Of a stretch of DNA of 64,000 nt, positions 1 to 8,195 are shown in pieces (position 1 is the stretch's first letter; every line of letters starts with the position of its first letter). Made by a program: the position numbers and the translations under genes. A model generated the notes under the pieces. It did not search any database, was not told where the DNA came from, and was given only the letters and a program-made list of their open reading frames with translations. This DNA comes from Microbulbifer litoralis (GTDB lineage: Bacteria > Pseudomonadota > Gammaproteobacteria > Pseudomonadales > Cellvibrionaceae). The stretch spans positions 62,001 to 126,000 of the forward strand of contig NZ_JALKCV010000001.1 in NCBI RefSeq assembly GCF_023634065.1, written 5' to 3'.

Positions 1-2
1 CC

Positions 3-2567
3 GCCACCCGGGTTTCCTACAAACTCAATCTCACCGGCCCCAGCGTGGCCGTCAACAGCGCCTGCTCCACCTCGCTGGTGGCGGTGCACCAGGCCTGTCG
101 GGCGCTGCAGAATTACGAGTGCGACATGGCACTGGGCGGCGCGGCCAAGATCAATATCCCGGCGCTGACCGGCTATCTGGCCCAGGAGGGCGGCATCAGT
201 TCCCGCGACGGCCGCTGCTGCCCCTACGATGCCGACGGCAGCGGCCCGGTATTCGGCAGTGGCGCCGGCGTGGTCCTACTCAAACGGGTCGAGGACGCGG
301 TGGCCGACGGCGATCATATCTACGCCCTGATTCGCGGCAGTGCCGTCAACAACGACGGCGCCGGCAAAGTCAGTTTCTCCGCCCCCAGCACCGACGGCCA
401 GATCGACGCGCTGGCCGAGGCGCTGGCGGATGCCGGCGTGTCGGCGACACAGATCGGTTATGTCGAGGGCCACGGCACCTCGACCCCGCTCGGCGATCCC
501 ATCGAGGTGGCCGCACTGACCGAACTCTACCAGTCGGATGGCGCCGCCCCGCAGAGCTGTTACCTGGGATCGGTCAAGGCCAATATCGGCCACCTGGAAG
601 CGGCCGCCGGCATGGCGGGCCTGTTCAAGGCCACCTACGCCCTGCGCGAGGGACGCATTCCACCGCTGGTCAATTTCCGGCGCCCCAACCCGAATATCCC
701 GCTGCAACAGACACCGTTCCGGATTAACCGCGAAGCGGTCGACTGGCCGGGCGAACGGCAGCGGCGGATTGCCGGCGTCAGCTCCTTCGGCATCGGCGGC
801 ACCAACGCGCACCTGGTGTTGGAACATTACCGCGAGCCGGAAGCGGCCCGCGGCGAGCAAGCCGCCATTTTCCCGCTGCTGCTGCCGCTGTCCGCCGCCA
901 GTGATGCGCAATTGCGACAGCTGACCGCCGCCTGGCACAAAAGGCTGCCGGACCTGAGCGGGCACCTCGCGAACGCCGCCATCACCGCCGCCGCAGGGCG
1001 GCGTCACCACCCGGTGCGCGGCGCCTGGTGGCTGGGCGAAGACAGCGGGCTCACCCCCTGCGACCGGGGCGAAGCGGCTTCAACCCTGGGACTGTTTGGC
1101 AGCGCGTGGCAGGTCTCGAGCGAATCCCCGGGGCTGTTGCAACAGTGTCTCTGGCAGCGACAGCAATCGCTGCGGGCGCGGCTGCACGAGCGCCGCGCGG
1201 CGCTCGACCTCGACGGCGATGTATCCGTCGGCGGCAATACACTGGCCCTGCTCAGCTTTGCCGAGTGGCTGCGGGACGCCGGCCTGCCGCTGGCGACCAT
1301 CGCCTGCGACAACCACAACCTGGCTATCGCCGCCCGTGCCCAGGGCGCACTGCGGCTCGACCAGTGCCTCGACCTGTTGCTGCACCAGGCCGCCGGAAAC
1401 GCGCCCGCGCCCGACAATCCGATCCCCCTGCCGATAGTCATCGACTGCCACAGCGGCGGGCATGTCAGCCGCCTGGAATACCTCGATGCCGACAGCTGGC
1501 CCGCGCCATCGGACAGCCCCGCGACACCGCCACCGGGACTGGATATCCGCACCGACGGCGACCCGCGCGACATGGAACAGGCCTGTTGGGGAAGCCTGGC
1601 GCGCGCCTACTGTGCGGGTATCGATATCGACTGGCCGGCGGTTTACCGGCACCTGCCGTATCGCAAACAGCCCGTCCCCACCTACCCGTTTGCGCGCACC
1701 CGCTGCTGGATCGACACCGACGAGCGAACACCGGTGGCAACGCGGCCGGCAACTTCCGTCTCCCGCGACGAACTGCTGGCCCACATCGCCGATTTCGCGC
1801 ACCGCCCCGCCGCGGAAATCCGGCCGCAGATGCAATTCCAGCGCGACCTGCAGATGGAATCGATGATGCTGGCCGAATTCAATGCCTCACTGAAAAAGCG
1901 CTTTGGCGCCGCGGCCGGGGTGCCACTCAGTTTCTACTTCAGCGGCGGCAGTGTCGGTGAGCTTATCGAGAAAGTGCAGCACGCCGACGCGGGCAGCGGC
2001 GCACCGGCACCCATCACTGACGTCGATAAAGAAGAGGCCGAATTCATCGCCGCCGCGCGAAACTGGGAGACGAGTTCACAGTTCCCCGCGCTGCAGCGGC
2101 TGGACCGGCACTGGGTTCACAAGCGCGAAGAGCGCAATGTCCTGGTGGCCCGCATCGATCGCCTGGGTGCACAGCGGTTTATTGCCGAAATCACCCAGGA
2201 CAGCGAGCACCCCTATCACTACGAACACGCGCAGGACCATGTGCCGGGACTCTATTTAGTGGAAGCGGCCCGGCAGGCCGCCACCGCGATAGTGCACCGC
2301 CACTTCGACGTGCCCCTGGGACATAAATTCATCCTCAACGACATGAACTGCAGCTTCGGCCGCTTTGCCGAACTGAACAAAGCCGTATTCGCCGGCCTGG
2401 AATTTTCCCGGTGCCAATACACGGAAGGCGTGCTGGAACGCGCCGCGGCGTCGGTTCAGTTTATCCAGGCCGGACAGGTAATCGGCACCCTGCAGTCGCA
2501 GGCGGTGATCTTTGCGGCTTCCACTTACGACGACCTGCGCGACGGCCAGGCCATTATTGCGGGATAA
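3..2567 (+). CDS. Polyketide synthase, 5'-truncated: KS, degenerate AT-like region, ACP, C-terminal AfsA hotdog domain
   Basis: The reading frame is open from the window edge, so the N-terminus lies outside. The ketosynthase half shows the nucleophile in NSACSTS (Cys codon 63-65), the HGTSTPLGDP histidine (471-473) and KANIGH (576-593), giving a complete Cys-His-His triad, then GTNAH. Next comes an AT-like stretch ending in the usual YPFARTRCW linker, but where GHSxGE should stand the protein reads CDNHNLA (1305-1325), so it has no nucleophilic serine. An ACP follows with the carrier serine in LQMESMM (Ser codon 1860-1862). The last ~140 residues (from about 2112) match AfsA/ScbA: a VHK start, HVPGLYLVEAARQAA with ExxRQ, and VPLGHKFIL. 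Only one hotdog copy is present, whereas AfsA proteins normally have two. A type II thioesterase lies downstream. Butenolide synthesis is inferred; the hotdog could instead be a dehydratase. Confidence 0.9.
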   Translation, partial: ATRVSYKLNLTGPSVAVNSACSTSLVAVHQACRALQNYECDMALGGAAKINIPALTGYLAQEGGISSRDGRCCPYDADGSGPVFGSGAGVVLLKRVEDAVADGDHIYALIRGSAVNNDGAGKVSFSAPSTDGQIDALAEALADAGVSATQIGYVEGHGTSTPLGDPIEVAALTELYQSDGAAPQSCYLGSVKANIGHLEAAAGMAGLFKATYALREGRIPPLVNFRRPNPNIPLQQTPFRINREAVDWPGERQRRIAGVSSFGIGGTNAHLVLEHYREPEAARGEQAAIFPLLLPLSAASDAQLRQLTAAWHKRLPDLSGHLANAAITAAAGRRHHPVRGAWWLGEDSGLTPCDRGEAASTLGLFGSAWQVSSESPGLLQQCLWQRQQSLRARLHERRAALDLDGDVSVGGNTLALLSFAEWLRDAGLPLATIACDNHNLAIAARAQGALRLDQCLDLLLHQAAGNAPAPDNPIPLPIVIDCHSGGHVSRLEYLDADSWPAPSDSPATPPPGLDIRTDGDPRDMEQACWGSLARAYCAGIDIDWPAVYRHLPYRKQPVPTYPFARTRCWIDTDERTPVATRPATSVSRDELLAHIADFAHRPAAEIRPQMQFQRDLQMESMMLAEFNASLKKRFGAAAGVPLSFYFSGGSVGELIEKVQHADAGSGAPAPITDVDKEEAEFIAAARNWETSSQFPALQRLDRHWVHKREERNVLVARIDRLGAQRFIAEITQDSEHPYHYEHAQDHVPGLYLVEAARQAATAIVHRHFDVPLGHKFILNDMNCSFGRFAELNKAVFAGLEFSRCQYTEGVLERAAASVQFIQAGQVIGTLQSQAVIFAASTYDDLRDGQAIIAG

Positions 2568-2572
2568 CCACC

Positions 2573-3244
2573 ATGACAGAGACCGGTAAACCGGTGGTGG
2601 CGGTGTACGATTTCGACGGCACCATCACCGACCGCCACACCTTCTGGCGCTTCCTCCGCCTGTTGAGCGGACCCTGGAAATTCTGGTTCACGACCGTGAC
2701 CATGATTCCCTGGATCATCGGCATCTACTACCGCAACCAACCGGTGATGTCGGCGCGGGAAGTGTTGATACGCCGCCTGCTGAAAGGCATCGATGAACAG
2801 CGCTTTCTCGCCCTGAGCCGACGGTTTGCACTGGAACAGATCCCCGACTGGGTACGGGCCGACGCCCTGCGCTCCTTCGAGGAGCACCAGTCGCGGGGCC
2901 ACCGCCTGCTGCTGGTCAGCAACAGCGCCGCCAGCTACCTGCGCCCCTGGGCCGCCAGCGTCGGTATCGATACCGTTTTCGGTTCCGAATTCGAAGTCGA
3001 CGGGCGCGGCCGCCTGACCGGCGAACTGCTCGGCACCCACTGCCAGGGACCGGAAAAGCTTCGCTGCCTGGAATTCCAACTGGGCGATCTCGACCGCTAC
3101 GAACTGCACGTGTACGGCGACAGCGAGGGCGACCTGGCCATGCTCGATGCCGCCGACTTCGCCTACTACCTCACCTTCGATCCACTGCACCGCAACGACC
3201 AGCGGAGCCCGGCCCCATTGCAACAACAAGGTGCTGCCCTATGA
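2573..3244 (+). CDS. HAD-IB family phosphatase
   Basis: Encodes 223 residues related to phosphoserine phosphatase and other HAD subfamily IB hydrolases. Motif I is DFDGTIT near the N-terminus (two Asp, nucleophile and acid/base), motif II is VSNS, and motif IV is YGDSEGD with the magnesium-binding Asp residues. The start is the ATG five bases after the PKS stop; a longer reading frame upstream lies inside the PKS gene and is rejected. The stop overlaps the next start as ATGA, so translation is probably coupled. Position directly after an AfsA-bearing PKS suggests it removes phosphate from a product built on dihydroxyacetone phosphate. That role is inference; family membership is clear, the substrate is not. 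Confidence 0.9.
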   Translation: MTETGKPVVAVYDFDGTITDRHTFWRFLRLLSGPWKFWFTTVTMIPWIIGIYYRNQPVMSAREVLIRRLLKGIDEQRFLALSRRFALEQIPDWVRADALRSFEEHQSRGHRLLLVSNSAASYLRPWAASVGIDTVFGSEFEVDGRGRLTGELLGTHCQGPEKLRCLEFQLGDLDRYELHVYGDSEGDLAMLDAADFAYYLTFDPLHRNDQRSPAPLQQQGAAL

Positions 3245-4902
3245 CCATAGCAATTGTCGGCGCGGGTCCGGTGGGCCTGACCCTGGCCTGCCTGTTGCGC
3301 CAGCAGGGCATCGATGTCGATGTCTACGAGCGCGAAATCCGCAAGGCGAAAATATCCAAGGCCTTTGCCCTGCACGCCAGAACCCTGGAGCTGTTCCGCC
3401 AGATCGGGATCAGTGATGCCGTGGTGGCACAGGGTCGCGCTATCCGCCGGATGAACCTCTACTCCGGGCAACAGCGTCTGGGGACACTGGATTTCAGGCA
3501 CCTGGACAACGCCTTCCCCTACTTTGTCAGCCTGCCCCAATACCAGTTGGAGGAAATTCTCCGCGGACGCCTGCAGGAACTGGGCGGCCAGGTCCACTGG
3601 GGCGAGCAGCTGAACCTGCTGGCCCAGGATGACGACGGGGTTACCCTGAGCCTGGGTTCCGGTCTCCGCTCGCGACACGAATACGCGATCGGCTGTGACG
3701 GCGCCCACAGCCGCGTTCGCAAACTGTTGCAGGTCGGTTTCGGTGGCGACACCTACGACAGTGAATTCCTGGTAGTCGACGCGCGTCTGCACTGGTCCGG
3801 CAACAACTACGAGGCCCATACGTTCCTGTCGCGCCGCGGCTACCTGATGGTGATGCCATTTGCCGGGCGCCGACACCGGGTGGTCACCGACGTGCAAACC
3901 GGACAGTTCGAGCGGCCGCCGACACTCGACCAGGTGCACGACCTGCTGGCACACAAGGGCTTCACCGATGTAAGACTGTCGGAACCGGACTGGATCAGCA
4001 CCACCCGCTACCACCGGCGCCTGGCCGACCGCTTCCGGCACGGCCGGATCTTCCTCGCCGGCGACGCCTGCCATATTCACAGCCCCATCGGTGGCCAGGG
4101 CCTGAATACCGGCCTGCAGGACGCCTTCAACCTGGGCTGGAAGCTGGCCATGGTTTACAGGGGGTGGGCATCCGCCGACCTGTTGGACAGCTACGAAACC
4201 GAACGCCGGCAAGTCGCCGAGCAGGTGCTGGCCAGCACCGATGCCATGACCCGCCGCTTTGCCAGCAACAACCCGATCAAGACCGGCCTGTCGCGCCTGC
4301 TGATGCCACTGCTGTTCCCCTCGCCACGCCTGCAGAAAAAACTCTCCCTCAATGCCTCGGGGCTGGCGGTGCACTATCGCGACTGCGGCCCGGCCTGGCG
4401 ACGCGACGCCGGCCGGCCAGCGCTTGCGGGCTGCAGACTGCCCGATCTGCCATTGCTAGACAGCGCCGGCGACAAGCTGCGCCTGCATCAGCAGCTGTCC
4501 GCTTCGGGCTACTGCCTGCTGCACTTCACTGACGGCCAACCGGATACCGAACTGCAGTCAGCACTGGGCAGCTGCGTGTCCAGTTACCCGGCGGTCGCGG
4601 CCTCGATGGAGATAGCCTTCGACCAGGAACGCGCGCCCTCACCGCAGGGGCCTACCGCGCGCTACTTTGCACAACGACCGCGCGATTGGCGCGGTAGCGC
4701 CGGCCTCGTCGCCCTGGTGAGGCCCGATGGCTACGTGGACGCCAGCTACAAGGAAACCGAACTCCCATTACTGCAGAGCGATCTGTCAGCGCGGTTACTG
4801 CCGGGTATCCCCCAGGCTCAAACCGGCAAACGGGCCGCCCACTTCCCCCACCCACCAGAAAATGAATCTGCCAAGGAGATTGACGATGAAGTGGTACTTT
4901 AA
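3241..4902 (+). CDS. FAD-dependent monooxygenase, PheA/TfdB-like
   Basis: A 553-residue class A flavoprotein hydroxylase. The N-terminal dinucleotide fold has GAGPVGLTLA, the NAD(P)H/FAD motif is GCDGAHSRVR near residue 155, and the second FAD motif is FLAGDACHIHSPIGGQGLN near residue 275. About 160 further residues form the C-terminal thioredoxin-like region typical of phenol-hydroxylase-type members, longer than UbiH-like enzymes. It starts on the ATGA overlap with the phosphatase, and its 3' end overlaps the exporter start by 17 bases. Such enzymes hydroxylate aromatic or polyketide rings. Here it probably tailors the PKS product; the substrate cannot be told from sequence. Confidence 0.9.
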   Translation: MTIAIVGAGPVGLTLACLLRQQGIDVDVYEREIRKAKISKAFALHARTLELFRQIGISDAVVAQGRAIRRMNLYSGQQRLGTLDFRHLDNAFPYFVSLPQYQLEEILRGRLQELGGQVHWGEQLNLLAQDDDGVTLSLGSGLRSRHEYAIGCDGAHSRVRKLLQVGFGGDTYDSEFLVVDARLHWSGNNYEAHTFLSRRGYLMVMPFAGRRHRVVTDVQTGQFERPPTLDQVHDLLAHKGFTDVRLSEPDWISTTRYHRRLADRFRHGRIFLAGDACHIHSPIGGQGLNTGLQDAFNLGWKLAMVYRGWASADLLDSYETERRQVAEQVLASTDAMTRRFASNNPIKTGLSRLLMPLLFPSPRLQKKLSLNASGLAVHYRDCGPAWRRDAGRPALAGCRLPDLPLLDSAGDKLRLHQQLSASGYCLLHFTDGQPDTELQSALGSCVSSYPAVAASMEIAFDQERAPSPQGPTARYFAQRPRDWRGSAGLVALVRPDGYVDASYKETELPLLQSDLSARLLPGIPQAQTGKRAAHFPHPPENESAKEIDDEVVL

Positions 4903-7237
4903 AGCGATAATCGACTGGCCCCGCACCACGTTGCTGGGCCTGTTGATCGCAACGGTTTTGCTCGGCCTGGGGCTGCCCAAACTGGAAATCCGCAACAACT
5001 CGGATTCCGAGCTGCCGGAATCCGACCCGATCGTGGCGACCAAGGAACGTATCGACGAGATCTTCGGCGACAAAAGCGCCATCCTGATCGGTATAGAAAC
5101 CGACAACATCTACAACACCGACACCCTGCAGAAGGTTGCCGACCTGTCGCTTGAACTGGAAAAAGTCGACTATGTGATTCCCAATGAAATCACCAGCCTG
5201 TCGACCGTCAACAATGTCGTGGGCACTGACGAAGGCCTTGCCATCGGCACACTGATGAAAGAGGTTCCGGCCACCCCGGAAGAGATTGCAGCGCTGCAAC
5301 GCAAAGTCGATGGCAACGACATGATTCGCGGCGCGCTGGTATCCGACGATCACCGTTTCACCGCCATTGTCGCCAACCTGAAAGATGGCGCCGACCAGGC
5401 GACCGTGTATCGCCAGGTCTACGACCTGATCCGCAAGTACGAGGGCCCGGAAACCCTGTACGCCTCCGGCGAGAAAATCTTCTCAGAGGAGATCGATTCC
5501 GGCGTGCAGGCAGACTCAAACCTGCTGACGCCACTGTCGCTGCTGATGATCATGGCCGTGCTGTATTTCTTCCTGCGTTCGCCGCGGGGGGTGGCGCTGC
5601 CCTGGCTCTCGATCGTAATCAGCATCGTCTGGACACTGGGTTTCATGGGGCATATCGGCCTGAAACAGAGTGTGGTTTCGTCAATGCTGCCCGCACTGCT
5701 GGTCATCATCGGCAGCTCTTTCAGTATCCACATCATGCTGCATTACTATGCGGCCACGCGCGACAACGGCAGTCTCTCGCCGAAACAGGCCGCTTTCTCA
5801 GCGGTCGAGCACCTGGGCAGGCCATTGTTCCTCGCCGGCATTACCAGTTCCCTCGGCGCCATGAGCCTGGTGGTGTTCAATGTACTCTCCATCCGCGAGT
5901 TCGGCATCATATTCTCTGTGGCTATCCTGTTTTCACTGTTCCTGTGCGCCACGGTGATCCCGTCCCTACTTGCCATGCTGAAGATCCAGGTGCGCGACAC
6001 CGACAACCTGCGCGGCACCCGCTGGCTCACCGGCGTACTGCAGCGGATGACCTGGTTGAGCCTGAATCGTCCCCTCCTGGTACTGACCGCCTTCGCCCTG
6101 GTCGCCACCCTGTCGGTCTTCGGTATCCAGCGCATTGAAACCGGTCTCGATGTCGCCAGCATTTTTCCAGACGGCCATCGCGGCAAGGTTTCGCTGGACA
6201 AGTTCGGCGATAACCTGGGCGGCGTGCGTGTGCTCAGCGTCATGGTGGAGGCCCCCGAATCCGGCGGCATCAAATCCCCGGAGTACCTGCGAAAAATCGC
6301 CGAATTCGAGGCGTTCATGAAAGAGCAGCCGGGCGTGGGCCACGCCACTTCCTTCTCCGATGTGGTGATGCAGGTGGCCAAGTCCCTGAATCCGGAATGG
6401 GGTGGCGTCGGCAGGATCCCCGACACCCGGAATGAGATCGCACAGTACCTGTTCCTGTACGACATCTCCGGCACACCGGGCGACTTCGCCAACCTGGTTG
6501 ACTACGACTACCGGCGCGCCCGTATCCAGGTCACGCTGAACACATCCGACCCGGATGACCACGCCCGTCTCTACCGGCAGGCACGGGATTTCTGGAGTGC
6601 AAACCTGCCGCAGGGTGCCAACGTCGAGTTCGGTGGCGACACGCTGTTCTGGATCGCGCAATCGGAATATGTGGTGAAGGGCAAGGTTCTCAATATCATC
6701 CTGTCGGTCTGCATCATCATTTTCTTCGTCTCCCTGATCTACCGCGCAATCAGTGCCGGCTTTATCGCCGTTCTTCCCGTGGTCATGGGCGGCCTGGTCA
6801 CCTTCGGGGTCATGGGCTTCGCCGGTATCCGCCTGGACATCGCCGCGGCGTGTATTTCCGGGGTCATGGCGGGGATCGGCATTGACTTTTCCCTGCACTA
6901 CCTCGACCGACTGCGGGTCCACAGGCGGGAAAATAACAGCGACATCCCCGAGGCCTGCCACAAGACACAGATGCTCGTCGGCCGCTCGATCATTTACGAC
7001 GCCATTACCAATGCGGTGGGCTTCTTTGTCGTAACCGCTTCCGGTTTTGTGGTGGTCAAGAACTTCGGCTACCTGCTCGCCATTTCGATGATGGCCACCT
7101 CGATCAGCGTTGTCTTGCTGGTGCCGGTCCTGTTACTGCTGACAAAACCACGCTTCGCATCGCGCGGTACTGCCGGCGAAACGACGGAACCGGGAATCGC
7201 TCCCGAAAGAACAGAAACGGCAATGGCCCCCCAATAA
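4886..7237 (+). CDS. RND superfamily exporter with two MMPL domains
   Basis: The 783-residue inner-membrane protein has the RND repeat layout: one N-terminal helix (TTLLGLLIATVLLGLGL), a periplasmic loop of ~200 residues, five helices (about residues 210-390), a second single helix after TWLSLNRP, another periplasmic loop and a final bundle of five. The start is the ATG after AAGGAG (4873-4878); an in-frame upstream extension lies within the hydroxylase gene. It ends 27 bases before the LolA-like gene. RND/MMPL proteins of this size move lipids, pigments and hydrophobic metabolites by proton-motive force. Its place among biosynthetic genes suggests export of the PKS product. Confidence 0.9.
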   Translation: MKWYFKAIIDWPRTTLLGLLIATVLLGLGLPKLEIRNNSDSELPESDPIVATKERIDEIFGDKSAILIGIETDNIYNTDTLQKVADLSLELEKVDYVIPNEITSLSTVNNVVGTDEGLAIGTLMKEVPATPEEIAALQRKVDGNDMIRGALVSDDHRFTAIVANLKDGADQATVYRQVYDLIRKYEGPETLYASGEKIFSEEIDSGVQADSNLLTPLSLLMIMAVLYFFLRSPRGVALPWLSIVISIVWTLGFMGHIGLKQSVVSSMLPALLVIIGSSFSIHIMLHYYAATRDNGSLSPKQAAFSAVEHLGRPLFLAGITSSLGAMSLVVFNVLSIREFGIIFSVAILFSLFLCATVIPSLLAMLKIQVRDTDNLRGTRWLTGVLQRMTWLSLNRPLLVLTAFALVATLSVFGIQRIETGLDVASIFPDGHRGKVSLDKFGDNLGGVRVLSVMVEAPESGGIKSPEYLRKIAEFEAFMKEQPGVGHATSFSDVVMQVAKSLNPEWGGVGRIPDTRNEIAQYLFLYDISGTPGDFANLVDYDYRRARIQVTLNTSDPDDHARLYRQARDFWSANLPQGANVEFGGDTLFWIAQSEYVVKGKVLNIILSVCIIIFFVSLIYRAISAGFIAVLPVVMGGLVTFGVMGFAGIRLDIAAACISGVMAGIGIDFSLHYLDRLRVHRRENNSDIPEACHKTQMLVGRSIIYDAITNAVGFFVVTASGFVVVKNFGYLLAISMMATSISVVLLVPVLLLLTKPRFASRGTAGETTEPGIAPERTETAMAPQ

Positions 7238-7264
7238 TCTACCCACTTTATCCCAGGAGGATTT

Positions 7265-8137
7265 ATGAAAAGCCGTATTGGTATTCTCTCTTTGCTACTC
7301 GGCGCCTGCTCACAGGCGATGGCAATCGGCATCGAACTATCAGACATGACAGAAGCGGAGAAGGAAGCCCTGTCACCGCGAGAGGTCATGCTCGCCAACG
7401 AGGCGTCCCGGAAAAGCATCACCGAACAGTCCAACATGAAGATGACACTGACCAACGCCCGGGGCGACAAGCGGGTACGCGATGTGCTGATGTTGATCGA
7501 CGACAGCAACCAGCTGGCCCGCAAAACCTACCTGGAGTTCAGCTCCCCCCGGGACGTAAAAGATGTACGAATCCTGACCCTGGAGAAGGAGGAGATCACC
7601 GAAGACGACGACCGCTGGCTCTACCTGCCCGCCCTGAAACGGGTACGCCGGATATCGGCCTCCAACAAGAGCGAGAGTTTCATGGGTACCGACTTCAGTT
7701 ACGAGGACTTCGAGATCGCCGACGGCGTGGTCGGCTCCAAGAACCATGAATATACCCTCCTGCGCGAGGAGACCATCGAGGATGCGCTGGGCGTGGAAAA
7801 GCATTGCTGGGTGATCGAAGCCATTCCGGTTACCGAGCACCAGATTCGCGAGAGTGAAAACAGCAAGCGGATCATCTGGGTTGACCAGGAGCACTTTGCG
7901 GCGATCCAGGAGCACTATTTCAACAAGAACGGCGAACTCTTCAAGATCCGGACGTCATCGGACGTCAGGCCCTACCCCGCGGAGGGCGGTAAAACAGTGT
8001 GGCGCCCGATGCGCATCGAGATGACGACCCAGGCCACGGGACACAAGACCACCGTGTTGCTCAACGATTTCAAGGTCGATGAAGGGATACCCGAAAACGT
8101 CTTCACCCGCAGCTATGTTGCCAACCAGCAACTTTAA
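7265..8137 (+). CDS. LolA-like outer membrane lipoprotein-sorting family protein
   Basis: A 290-residue protein with a signal peptide ending near QAMA. The body matches the LolA-like family annotated as outer membrane lipoprotein-sorting protein: repeated beta strands around LARKTYLEFSSPRDVKD, DDRWLYLPALKRVRR, then MGTDFSYEDFE. That block (strand, YLPALKRVRRI, GTDFSYEDF) is typical of the group that travels with RND transporters and not of classical LolA. A strong AGGAGG (7256-7261) precedes the ATG. Expected location is the periplasm, where it could carry the hydrophobic substrate of the exporter toward the outer membrane. No lipobox is seen. Confidence 0.85.
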   Translation: MKSRIGILSLLLGACSQAMAIGIELSDMTEAEKEALSPREVMLANEASRKSITEQSNMKMTLTNARGDKRVRDVLMLIDDSNQLARKTYLEFSSPRDVKDVRILTLEKEEITEDDDRWLYLPALKRVRRISASNKSESFMGTDFSYEDFEIADGVVGSKNHEYTLLREETIEDALGVEKHCWVIEAIPVTEHQIRESENSKRIIWVDQEHFAAIQEHYFNKNGELFKIRTSSDVRPYPAEGGKTVWRPMRIEMTTQATGHKTTVLLNDFKVDEGIPENVFTRSYVANQQL

Positions 8138-8148
8138 CCACCAATCCA

Positions 8149-8179
8149 GCCAGCCCCTGCCATTCGGGCAGGGGCTGGC
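8149..8179 (+). other. Strong intergenic hairpin, no U-tract
   Basis: GCCAGCCCCTGCC (8149-8161) and GGCAGGGGCTGGC (8167-8179) form a perfect 13-bp stem with a 5-base loop in the 58-base gap between the LolA-like gene and the barrel gene. It lacks a run of T, so it is more likely an mRNA-stability or processing element than a terminator. Confidence 0.6.
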
Positions 8180-8195
8180 CAAACAGTGGGAAACC

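Noticed and set aside
3166..4374. Long minus-strand frame opposite the flavin monooxygenase
   Set aside because: Gln/Gly/Ala/Val-rich translation without motifs; the plus strand has clear FAD motifs.
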